Shown: piece after piece, positions 1 through 9,568 of the stretch
Layout: the number at the start of each line of letters is the position of its first letter
Position numbering within the stretch: position 1 is the first letter of the stretch
Assembly: GCA_039881045.1 (NCBI GenBank)
Contig: JAYWVB010000032.1
Location: forward strand, 62,001 to 126,000
Length of the DNA stretch: 64,000 nt
Source of the DNA: Chaetomium olivaceum
Taxonomy: Eukaryota > Ascomycota > Sordariomycetes > Sordariales > Chaetomiaceae
Direction: 5' to 3'
Program-made: the position numbers and the translations under genes
The notes under the pieces: generated by a model
The model's database searches: none
What the model was told of the DNA's origin: nothing
The model's input: the letters and a program-made list of their open reading frames with translations, nothing else

Positions 1-123
1 AAGCCGGCCGACAACGACAAGGATCGCACCATGAGCGGCTGGGACATGGATAAGATCAAGGCTTGGGTCAGTGAGCAGCCTGCGTGCTCGGATGATGTCA
101 AGTGGCCCCAAGTCAAGACTTAA
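1..123 (+). CDS. C-terminal end of an unrecognised protein (5'-truncated)
   Basis: An open frame runs from the window edge to a TAA at 121-123 and encodes 40 residues ending in ...KWPQVKT. The composition is acidic/lysine-rich with one Cys and three Trp, and codon use is GC-rich as in the intact genes nearby. The rest of the gene lies outside the window. I do not recognise the family, and no domain can be assigned from so short a tail. Confidence 0.6.
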   Translation, partial: KPADNDKDRTMSGWDMDKIKAWVSEQPACSDDVKWPQVKT

Positions 124-1803
124 CTCAGAGATGGTGTAACCGTCCCGTCGTTCTTTGGATGTTGTTAATGTGTGAGGTTCGCGTGGCATGAATGGCGGGA
201 TGATAATATGGCCTGTTCGCAAGGGGGTTGGTGGGCTGGCGTAACGGGGTCAGGGCAGAGAGTTGGGTTTGGGTGTTGGGCGGTCGGACAGTTGCATCAC
301 ACACACACTATACCGGCGCCTGCTTGACGACCGGAGCTCTCTGTTGTTGGATATGGAGCACCCCCTGAGTATTCGGCTGGTGTCTTTGGCGTTTACGGAA
401 TTTGATGTCTAACGATATGTCGGGCCTCATACTGGGTATAGACCGGGGGTCATGACGGTTGCATTTCCCTGTTCCTATACACAGATAGATGGAGAGCTGT
501 ATGTAGCGGTCTCGTGTACAATAAGGACGTGTTGCATACATGCATACATGGATATAATCATTCTAACGGCGGCTCGTTAGCATCCACTTTGCCGCTTCCG
601 TCCCGTCGACTGGGTGTTTGAAGACAATGGCCATAATCATAACGTCACCCGCCCATCGTCACGTTAAAGGTGGCATGGCACAAGGTCACCACGTGTATCT
701 CGTGATAGAGCGGATCACAATGCAACATCGGTCTAAGCGCGGTGTATCTGGAACAGAAGAAAGTGAAAAGAAATACGGAGCTCATATGATGCCCTGTTAT
801 CTGCAGTTCAACATCCAGACAAGCAAGTAATCATAGAAGATATTCCCAAATACCGATGGTCCTATCGTCACTTTGAAACTCACAATACTCACAACAACCT
901 GATCCCTGGCCCGAGCACCTTCGATGCCAGTAGTAGGCGCGATAGCTCTATGTTTAGAGAGATCAAACACAGTAGAGCATTGCACGTCACCGGCTACCCC
1001 AACACATGCATAGCGAGAAGCAATGCAACGGTTGTTCGTACATCTTTAAGTGTCCAGTGACAAATGGTCAATACCAACAACTTTATGAAGTTTATATGTA
1101 GCGCAAGTCGAGTTAAAAGCAACGATTGTCTGCTCCGCCGGTGACTGATAAGCATGGGTTTCCGCCCCGTGTTTGACTCTGACTCGGGGATGAATAGCGC
1201 TCGCGTCATTAATCTCTCGGTATAGTAGTTCATCGTCGCCGGCCCTGGTATTGGAAACCGTAAGCCAACGTTTTCATCAATGTTCTACAGACCCTACCCC
1301 CTCCTAAACGTTAATAAGCTGTTTTTGAGTGGAAGAATATCCGTTTCCCTCTGCCTTCCATACCGTGGCAGGGCTCCCGTGTCCGGCTGATTTTCAAGAG
1401 GGCGGAAGAAGCAGCCCCTTTTAGGGATGGTTGTAAAGATCCCCCACATGTGCCGGCTTTTGTAGGTCCCGGGTGTATGGAATGCGCGCCGGTAACGACC
1501 CGGGAATCGGTAAAATGCAACAAACACGCCGAGGGTGGTTATTATCGTACATGCTGCTACAGGACCCAGTAGTGAAAGGCGCGCGTCTACAGTTTCCTAG
1601 TGCCTTTACTAAATCTAAGTAATGAGCGAGTTATAAAGCTCTGCGTTGACCAGGCATCGAGGCGGAGCAAGCGTTTCCGAGTTGGCTTTGATGCCTGTGG
1701 TGCAATGGCGGTTCGTGCGCATACATAAGAAGGTCGATGAATGAAAGAAAGAGAATGACCCTTTTACACCAAAGCAGTAGTTTGTTCAACACTGGACCTC
1801 AAC
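124..1803. other. Intergenic region upstream of the GH5 gene
   Basis: No open frame here looks coding on either strand; the few frames of 60-105 codons show no family motif or plausible splice structure. A TATAAA element lies at 1632-1637, about 170 bases upstream of the GH5 start, and may be part of its promoter. Nothing else can be supported. Confidence 0.5.
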
Positions 1804-3426
1804 ATGAAGCTGCTCAGCATTTTTCTCGGCGCAGTGGCTGCCAGCTCGGCGCTAGCGGCACTGGCATCTGATACACCGACTCCAACAACCAAGGAGAAGC
1901 GAGCCGGCAAGTTCAAGTTTGTCGGCGTCAACCAGTCTGGCGCCGAGTTCGGCAAGGACACCCTGCCCGGGCAGCTCGGCAAGCATTACACCTGGCCAGC
2001 CAAGGCGAGCATTGACGTGAGTCTTGTCCTGTCGGCTACGTTGCGTTTGGGGGGAGGGGGGTGAGATATGTTGTTCGGACGGTGCAACTGAAATGATGAA
2101 TAGACACTCATCGGCCGGGGCATGAATACCTTTCGAATTCCAATCATGATGTAGGATGACTCGTACCATCTAAGAAGAGAAAAAGAGTGGTTGATAACAG
2201 AATACAGGGAACGCCTCATCCCCACGAAGATGACGGGCACTGTCAACGCCACATATTCGCAGGGGCTCACTGACGTATGGAAGAGATGGTCAACTTGAGA
2301 AGTGAAGATGACTGACCACGCACCCAGATCGTGTCATACATCACCGACAAGGGAGCCTACGCGGTCATTGACCCGCATAACTTCGGTACTCGCCCGATCT
2401 ACGTCCCCATCCGACGCCCCCAACTTCCAGAACGGGCAATCCTGTACTGACCATCTCTTACAGGCCGGTACTACGAGCAGATTATCACCGATGTCGACGG
2501 ATTCAAGGCGTGGTGGACGACGACGGCCAAGATATTTTCCAGCAACGACAAGGTCATCTTCGACACCAACAACGAATACCACGACATGGACGACAAGCTT
2601 GTCTTCGATCTCAACCAGGCCGCTATCGACGGCATCCGGGGCGCGGGGGCTACCTCGCAGCTGATCTTTGTCGAGGGCAATTCGTGGACGGGCGCATGGA
2701 CATGGGTGGGTTCCCTCTCTCAGAACTCCACAGCATCATCACACCCATCCCCGGGGTGGTCAGTGATTACCTTACCAAGCTGACCCAACCCCCGTTCTAG
2801 GTCTCTTCGGGCAACGGCGCGTCGCTCATCAACCTCAAGGACCCCGCGGGCGACGACAAGCTGGTGTACGAGATGCACCAGTACCTAGACAGCGACGGGT
2901 CAGGCACGTCAGAGGTGTGCGTGTCGGGCACGATCGGGCAGGAGCGGCTGCGCGAGGCGACGGCGTGGCTCAAGGCCAGCGGCAAGCGCGCCATCCTGGG
3001 CGAGACGGCGGGCGGTGCCAACGCCCAGTGCATCGCGGCGCTGACGGGCATGCTCTCGTACATGGCGGATAACGCGGATGTGTGGACGGGCTGGTTGTGG
3101 TGGGGGGGCGGTCCGTGGTGGGGGACGTATATGTATTCGATGTGAGTGTCTTATCTTCTTCTCTCACTCTTCTTTGTCCCTTTCCTTCCTCTCCGTTTTC
3201 CTTTTCGTTCTTCCTTCGTATTCCTTACCCTTCCATTGAGTTCTTGTCCTCAAGTTGCCCGTTCGAAGAAAGTCTAGTACTAGAGGTACCTCTCCAGTCG
3301 GGTTCCGACTCTTAGTTATGCCGTTCCGAACCTGTACTTGCTGACGTGTTGTTCGACATTTCTAGGGAGCCCCCCAGCGGCGCAGGATATTCCAAGGTAT
3401 TGCCGAGTTTGCTGCCGTATTTTTGA
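1804..3426 (+). CDS. Secreted GH5 (subfamily 5-like) endo-beta-1,4-glucanase, seven exons
   Basis: Likely hydrolyses internal beta-1,4 bonds of cellulose outside the cell. Exons by GT-AG signals: 1804-2016, 2104-2150, 2208-2274, 2328-2385, 2464-2705, 2801-3141 and 3366-3426. Together they give 1029 bases, an exact 342-codon frame. The N-terminus is a signal peptide ([18 protein letters not shown]) followed by a short pro-segment ending in a Kex2-like KEKR site. Family landmarks are the '[10 protein letters not shown]' start of the barrel, 'RGMNTFRIP', the acid/base Glu in '[10 protein letters not shown]', the '[11 protein letters not shown]' strand and the nucleophile Glu in 'ILGETAGG'. There is no cellulose-binding module, unlike Trichoderma Cel5A. 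The last intron (224 bases) is unusually long and pyrimidine-rich, and its 3' part plus the last exon recur in degraded form at about 5385-5580. Intact and probably functional. Confidence 0.92.
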
Positions 3427-3875
3427 ATCGGTCTTTGAAGGTCGGTTGCTTGCAATCTTTGATCGGAGAATTCCGGCTAGCATAAGGTTCAAGACTTAGA
3501 GTTGGTGTTGGTGGCATGACTGGCTGGGGGACTGGGCCCTTGGGTGAAGTTAGAGGGGCATACCTCCAAAATACCTCGTGTCGGGTCAACATTGGCCATC
3601 TGAGTGGCTCTTGGTCAAGGAACAGATACCTATCGTTCATATCATCTTATTTAGTCTGCACCCCATGCCCACGTGTTTTACGAATATTAACAGCGACAAA
3701 CCAAGAAAGAAACCCAAGAGACTCAAACCCACCTCCCTCGGCCCCAACCTAATTGAACCTATTCACCGAAGACTCAAGGCCAGTTCCATCCAACCATGGT
3801 ATCTCCCCATCCCCGACAGCTTCGGCGTCGTCGCTCACGTGCCCGCCCGGCCGTCTTTTCCGTCAAATCATCAGG

Positions 3876-4705
3876 ATGGAGCGCGAATCTGCCTACCTAA
3901 TGCAACGAACGATCGCCCTTGGATTGCGTGGTACATGGCAGACTTTTACTCCATTTCACAATCGGTCGGCCGAGTTGCACGCCCAGGTATGATCTCTGTT
4001 CCAGCTATTTTCGACAGTGTTTAGAGAATGCTGACCAAGCAACAGACGCCATTTCTGCCTCCCGACAGACCACGACTTGCCGCGCTCCCTGGCCAGAACC
4101 TTTCGCGTGTCCAATCCGCCATGCCATTTCTCGCCCATATCACCCATAAGCTTGTCAACAAGGCAAATGATGTTTGGACCAGAGAGACAAGATGCGTGGT
4201 CGTCGCCACTTACATCGCGATGTTGCTGCATGGGGAGGAATGCGCCCTTGTGCTCATCGTCACGGGTAGTGTGGTCTGTTACCGCTGGGCGCGGGCTAAG
4301 ATGGCGGCAGTGTGTGCCGAGTCACAGGCCAAGCTTGCAATCGAGTGTACCAAAGACCACACCGAGCGCGCAGCCATGTATGCCCGGTATCGGGCCATAT
4401 CTGCTGCCCGCGTACACAGTGCCGGCCCTGGGTGCAGAGCAGAAGTGAGCGCGATCGACGCGCCAACTCAAACTATCTACCTCTTATTGGAAAACGCGGA
4501 CGAACATGATGATTGCCCTGATCGAAAACCTGAACCGGTCGGCCTTCGCCAGGTTGCTGGGGTAGGGCCCGCCGCACCCGGACGTTCGCCGATCTTTTCT
4601 CAACTGGTACATTGGTCAGAGATGAGAACACCGCGGCCTGATTCCTCAACTGCCTCATGTCTCAGCTCGTTCCGTCATCCGCGTGGCCGCGGATACTTGG
4701 GGTAG
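3876..4705 (+). CDS. Orphan two-exon gene, copy A; possible small membrane protein
   Basis: Exon 1 is 3876-3986 (37 codons) and the intron is 3987-4045, with donor gtatga, branch-like ctgac and acceptor aacag. Exon 2 is 4046-4705, giving about 256 residues. The start MERESAYLMQ.. is kept in the downstream paralogue (MERETDLPEG..). The middle has two hydrophobic stretches (around 'CVVVATYIAMLL' and 'CALVLIVTGSVVCY') followed by basic residues, which suggests one or two membrane segments. The last 70 residues are low-complexity and may not be coding. I do not recognise a family. Evidence that it is a real gene is the parallel exon/intron structure in copy B. It lies directly downstream of the GH5 gene on the same strand. 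Confidence 0.5.
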
Positions 4706-5384
4706 AATAGGTACGGAGGAGCAAGGTCGCTGGAAGCTGGGTGGGGCGGAATGGGAAGGGGGAACGGTCAGAGCTGGGTTGAGTTATCGGCCGGACTATG
4801 ATGAGGATAAAACAAAGGTCTCGGAGACCCCGGAGTGAATAACTCTCTGGAGATAACTCCACTTCTCATGGCACCCTTGGCAAGAGTTAGTTGCTTACCT
4901 AGGTAGGTGACTTGCCTTCTGGCCTTCCCACCTCGTGGTACATCAGATCTCCTGTTACCCAGTGATTTAGTGTTGCTAAACCTCCCCTTCTAAACCTCCC
5001 TTAATGGCTTCTGTAGAGCCGGAACAACTATGCAACGAGGGACTAAAAAAGGTACGATGAGGGCGTGGCGTGGTAAGATAGATGATGGAAGGTTGGCGAT
5101 TTTAGGCCCTGAGGGATTAAGAACGGGGACAAGGTGGCCCCAAAGTGAAGCAATAGAAAAGGCTATGGTATCGGCGATAGGAAGAATGGAGTTTACCGTA
5201 CTCTTATTCCAGGCCCTACAGCCGAACTACATCTTTCGTACACAAAGTCTGTTTGTACATTGGCTATGCCCTGTCACTTCAGCTGCTGAAGTGCAGCACA
5301 CCACCTTTGAGGCTCCCTCCCCCGGACGGTAATAGCGGGTCGGCAGCTCACCTCGACTATGGGTAATGATGCCCTCTTCTAACG
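4706..5384. other. Non-coding tail of copy A
   Basis: No supportable gene. Contains the motif acctaggtaggt at 4897-4908 and a block at about 5255-5350 ('cacttcagctgctgaagtgcagcac', then 'agcgggtcggcagctcacctc') that pairs with copy B at about 6870-6960. Short frames here show no family signal. Confidence 0.5.
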
Positions 5385-5582
5385 GATTCGATGTGAGTGT
5401 TCCACTTCTTGTCTTTTTTTTCTTGGCAATTCTCCTTGTCTTCAAACTGTCTGGCGGCAAGGGTCGAGGTGCCTCGGGTGTGCCTTGGGCGAGCCGGGTG
5501 TTCCAAGTTGTTGACTCGGCTGTTCAATGCTTCTAGGGACTCCCTAGCGGTGCAGGATATTTGAAGCTGCTACCGAATTTGC

Positions 5583-5661
5583 TGACGGAAAAAAAATTAA
5601 ATTCTTTTTTTTTTTATTTTTTTTTTATTTTTTTATTTTTTTTTTAAATTCTTTTTTTAAC
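5583..5661. repeat. A/T low-complexity tract
   Basis: About 75 bases of almost pure A and T with long T runs inside copy B. Copy A has no counterpart at the matching position (about 3427), so the tract was probably gained after duplication. Confidence 0.8.
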
Positions 5662-5973
5662 TCGGCCTTGGCCTTTGGAGGATGATTGCGACATTCGGAA
5701 CTCGGATCGGAAAAGGCTACCCGGGATTTCGGGGTCCCCGCCTTGGGGTATCCCGCAATTGAGTCCGCTGCTCGCCCCCACTGCAGCACGGGCCTCGCTC
5801 CCAACCGGGAAGGTGGGGCAATGAGAGGGAGAATTGAGCAAGAATAAGAATGGTAGGTACAGTATGTACTAAGATAACTCAGTCTAAGTCTACTTCGAAT
5901 CCCATCCAGCAATTCTCATCTTTGGCATCGTCGCTTTGTGCCTCTTCGGCCGACTTGCCATCAAACCATCAGA

Positions 5974-6566
5974 ATGGAACGGGAAACTGACTTGCCGGAA
6001 GGCATCATCGCCCTGCAGAACGGTACATCGCCGCTAACTACAACCGTTTCGGATCGCTCGACCGCATCCCCCCCGCTAGTACGTTCTTTCGCACCCCACA
6101 TTATCTTGCTTTGAGACAACTGACCAAGGAATAGACATCACCTCTGTCTCCCGATGGGCTAGGTCCCGCCGCACTACGAAAGAAAGTCGACGGGAAACCT
6201 GTCGATCCGTGGTACAATATGTCGTTTCTGCTCCGGATCGACAAGGTGTTGCGGGTGATCAAGGCCGGCTGGAGGATGGTCGGACAAGCCGTGATCGGTC
6301 ATCTCATCACGCCGCCGACTTTGCATGGAGATTAGTGTTTCTCCGTGTTAGTCACCGCGGGTGTGGCGCTGTTTCTGATCACGAAGTGGGCCGAAGTCGC
6401 ACAATCCAATACCAAAGCGCGGGGTAAGCGCAGCGAGGTCCAGCGCGACGAGCGCATCGCCGTCGCGCTGGCGAAGAGCCTAGGTCAGGCGCCACCGTCG
6501 TCCCATCTCGACGTTCGGGGACGCCTGCTGTCCCACCTGGCGTTGAACCAGCGTACCCTTGCCTAA
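5974..6566 (+). pseudogene. Orphan gene, copy B, interrupted by one TAG
   Basis: Paralogue of the gene at 3876-4705. The start MERETDL matches copy A. Exon 1 is 5974-6078, the intron 6079-6134 (gtacgt ... ctgac ... atag) falls at the equivalent place, and exon 2 opens at 6135 in phase. The frame meets TAG at 6333-6335, exactly where copy A has Glu in 'LHGEECALVLIVTG' (copy B: 'LHGD', stop, 'CFSVLVTAG'). It then stays open for 76 more codons to 6564-6566, with a hydrophobic segment ('VLVTAGVALFLIT'). A single stop in an otherwise co-linear frame suggests recent loss, or a gene now ending at about 101 residues. Confidence 0.55.
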
Positions 6567-8080
6567 GTTCCCACCGGTGCTTACCCCATCGAACCGTTTC
6601 CACTTACACAGCCCGCGAGCCTGGAGAGAAAAAGAGAGTCGGGAACTGAGGTACGGATATTCTGGGTGAGGTGGAGGAACGAGGTGATGGGGAGCTAGTC
6701 GGAGACAGGACAGGAGGTCGGTTAGAGCTTGGTTGAGTTCTTCGCCGGACTGTTAAAAATAACTCCACTCTTCGCTCAATGGTAGCGTGAATATCAAGGA
6801 CAACTTCACTCTTCATTAAATCTTTTGTAAGAGTCAGTTAATTGCCTAACTTGACTTCAATCCCCGGTTGTGCATTGCCCGTACCCCGTCACTTCAGCTG
6901 CTGGAGTTCAGTATCCTGAGGCCTCCCGCGGCTCTAGCAGCGGGTCGGCAGCTCACCTCGGCTTGTAATTCTTTCCTTGTCTACAGGGACTGCGGCCCGC
7001 TAAAGAAACCCGGAGCGACCTTGTCAATGGCGGTAAGTAGCTACTGTAACGGTCTCGGAAATATCTTCTCTGAGTAGACTACGTAAGCTTGAATAAGAAT
7101 AAGAAGGAAAGTAGAAAGTTTTGCAGGTCATGGGGCTTGAATCAGACAGAAATTCTGGTCTGTTTGTGCTAATGAATGTCAGACGCAAAGTGGAAAGGTT
7201 CCCCTTAAATACCTAGGTAGGGTAACTTGCCCACGCGTGCATCGCTTCCCCAGGCCGGCTCGCCCTAAGTGGTTAGTTCCGGAATTAAGGAGAGTCAATG
7301 GGATGAAGAAGGGGAAAGTATATTGCCTGTAAAGAAGGTCTTTTTATGAGATGTGTTTCTTGCTACGTGACAAGCGCGCTACGCTCATCAGCGCCGGCGC
7401 CGTCATGCAGCCGTGGACAGGCGTCATCCGCGTACCGCACGGGGAGGCGTGGCCGGAAAGGTTGTGTGCCGGTAACAGTATGTGTTTGATAGTCTAGACT
7501 CTAGGGGCAGACACAAATCACATACTCTCATCTCGGGCCGGCCGTGACGTGGGTCAGGCGCGTCTAATGACGGGCGGTTCTATATACGGTAGGGATGGGA
7601 GCGGATGCAAAAGTGACAAGTGGTATGAAGTACACGTGTAGCATCGCGGGCGACAAATATTTGCGGGGGGAGGGTACCTCCTCTGTTGAAGCATGGTCGG
7701 TCACCGGGGCTGAGCCAGACGACGGCGAACATAGCTGAAGACTGAGCCCGCCGCCGCTCTTTCCCCAGTAAGAAAAGGGCCGTGGTGCTGGTCGCAGGTT
7801 GTCTCTCATTGGCCGTCCGCCACCCAACTCATCTCGTTGCCATTTCGGCGCCCAGAGTCCTCAGACCCTTGCCAGTCAGCTCGGGGAAACCCCGCGCCGC
7901 GATGAGGTCTCTAGGTCGAGACTCGAGAGCCTTGTAAAAGTTCCGGGAATTTCGCGGGGTACGCTCTTGTCAGTCAATATCAGTCTCCCGCAATCAAGGA
8001 CAGTAGTCCTGGGTTGCGACGCTCGATGGCGCCTTTGCTGCTGCTTGTCTTTCAGTTAGTAACCGTTTTCACGTTGGTGC
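6567..8080. other. Intergenic region
   Basis: To about 6975 this is the tail of copy B. Beyond that I see no supportable gene on either strand. The motif acctaggtaggg is at 7211-7222. Several frames of 60-90 codons have no recognisable motif. Confidence 0.45.
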
Positions 8081-8186
8081 GTGGGAGCGATCAAATTGGC
8101 CACTATATCTCCAGCGGCAATGGTGGTAAGCATGGGGTGTGTCTCCCCTGCGATCAATCTCCTAATCTTGAGGTATAGTAGTTGCC

Positions 8187-9256
8187 ATGGTAGCCGCGTC
8201 TTGCCGAGTGGACACCACGGCATCGCAAGAATCATGGAGCACAGTCGACAGCATGGGGGTATGCGTGATCACAAGCAGCAGCCCTCCAACCGGTACCACC
8301 ACGCCAACTAGAACGATGATGACGACATACTACTACCTTGGCGCCACCTGCGACGGCACATCAGCTTTGGGACACTATGTCGCCAGTGCCGACTCTCGGA
8401 CTGCCACAGTGACTCTGAACTTCAGGTGGTAAGTTAGGTCGAGTTTGAATTTGTCTCAGTGGAAAGGTGAATCGAGGGGAGCAATGCCGAGAATTTATGC
8501 TAATCTGCGGCTAGTAACAAAGCGTGTGCAACGATCACAGTATTTCAGGCGTCGCCTTCCGTTTTACCTTCGGTTTCCTTCATAGGCTGTCCCGAGCAGC
8601 TGGGTCTACCTTCAGGAGCGCGGACGGTGTATCGTGATATATCCGCGAGGACCTCCGCTCCGCCCGGGTTGACGGCCAGCACGTCTCGTCCAACTCCAAA
8701 CACTTCTTCCTCAAGTCAAAGTTCAAGCAGTTCGGCAAACACAGCGTCGCCTAGTTCCAGTGACCATAATGATCCTCCAGTTGACGGCACCAATAGCGGC
8801 TCTTCCAGCATCCCCGTCATTGTAGGCGCTGTCGTGGGCTCCGTTGGAAGCGTTGGCCTTCTCGCGCTGGCTTTTGTTTTGGGCTGGCGATACGCTGGCA
8901 AGAGGAGGAAGACTGATCCAGCGCCACAAACCCCCCAACCAACGTACGACGGCGGGAAACCGGAACTGGATGGGATGGGGGTGGACGGTGGTGGACATCA
9001 TTCGTACGTACACGACGCAGCACAACAAGCTGCATGGACACACCATCATCCGCATCAGCAGCACGCCGTTGCGCCAGCGGCAGAGCTCTCGTCTGGCGAC
9101 CCCGTTGCCCACCAGCTGAGCGCCGAGCGGGGCCTGCACGAGGCGCCCGGCTCTCTAGAGTACTATGGAGAAGTTCAGCCCGGATATGATCCCTCGACGA
9201 CAATGATGCCAGTGGGATACGGGAACTTCCCGGGCTCGAACCCTCAGGGTCAGTAG
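8187..9256 (+). CDS. Serine-rich single-pass membrane protein, Mid2-like architecture
   Basis: Two exons are clear: up to 8428 and from 8515, joined across an intron with donor gtaagt (8429) and acceptor ctag (8514). The join preserves a Cys codon ('NFRC|NKACAT'). The protein has an extracellular part with spaced cysteines ('YYYLGATC', 'CNKAC', 'FIGC'). Next come a Ser/Thr/Pro stalk, one transmembrane helix ('VIVGAVVGSVGSVGLLALAF') followed by the stop-transfer 'RYAGKRRK', and a His/Gln/Pro-rich cytoplasmic tail ending ...NPQGQ. This layout is typical of fungal cell-wall sensor-like proteins, but the ectodomain is not one I recognise. The start is uncertain: no convincing signal peptide precedes 8187, and an earlier exon near 8081-8130 is possible. 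Confidence 0.65.
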
Positions 9257-9568
9257 GCGAGCCGAATACGCTAGAAGCCGAGCCATGGAATCCCGGTTGC
9301 GGACGTATCGGGTAACAGCCATGTAAAAAACCTCACCGAGGGAGAACAGACTCGTATCTGTCATTCAGCGTTGGGGTTGGAAAGGGGGCGTACTGGATCT
9401 AACATAAGGAGAATCGGACTTTATGCGGTTTGTCTCACCGGACTAATGACGCCATCAGATCTGGGTTTGAGAGAGACATACATGACTTGAGCCCTACTAG
9501 TGTTGATACCGTGAGGTTTAGGACTAGGGCTCGCTGAGGGTCACCGACTGTGAACAAGATATCGTCTT
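9257..9568. other. Convergent intergenic spacer
   Basis: Separates the stop of the membrane-protein gene (+) from the stop of the coiled-coil gene (-). No gene, hairpin terminator or repeat is evident; fungal polyadenylation signals are too loose to call. Confidence 0.5.

Larger units (their letters stand above)
3138..5384. repeat. Tandem segmental duplication, copy A
   Basis: This segment starts with the last splice donor and last exon of the GH5 gene. It continues through the orphan gene at 3876 and ends near a block with 'agcgggtcggcagctcacctc'. The same landmarks recur in the same order in copy B (5385-6975). They are the 'ttcgatgtgagtgt' donor, 'ttctaggga' acceptor and 'gcaggatatt', the orphan gene start, 'gagttagtt..cttac', and 'cacttcagctgctg..agt'. 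The match is by eye and patchy, so the edges are approximate (within about 50-100 bases). Confidence 0.75.
5385..6975. repeat. Tandem segmental duplication, copy B, with relic of the GH5 last exon
   Basis: At 5385-5580 the sequence reproduces the end of the GH5 gene: donor-like 'ttcgatgtgagtgtt', acceptor-like 'gcttctaggga', then 'gtgcaggatatttgaagctgc'. Here the reading frame is broken by TGA. Downstream follow an AT-only tract (5585-5660), a diverged copy of the orphan gene (5974-6566) and the closing 'agcgggtcggcagctcacctcg' block (about 6938-6960). Copy B is shorter than copy A. Boundaries are approximate. Confidence 0.7.
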
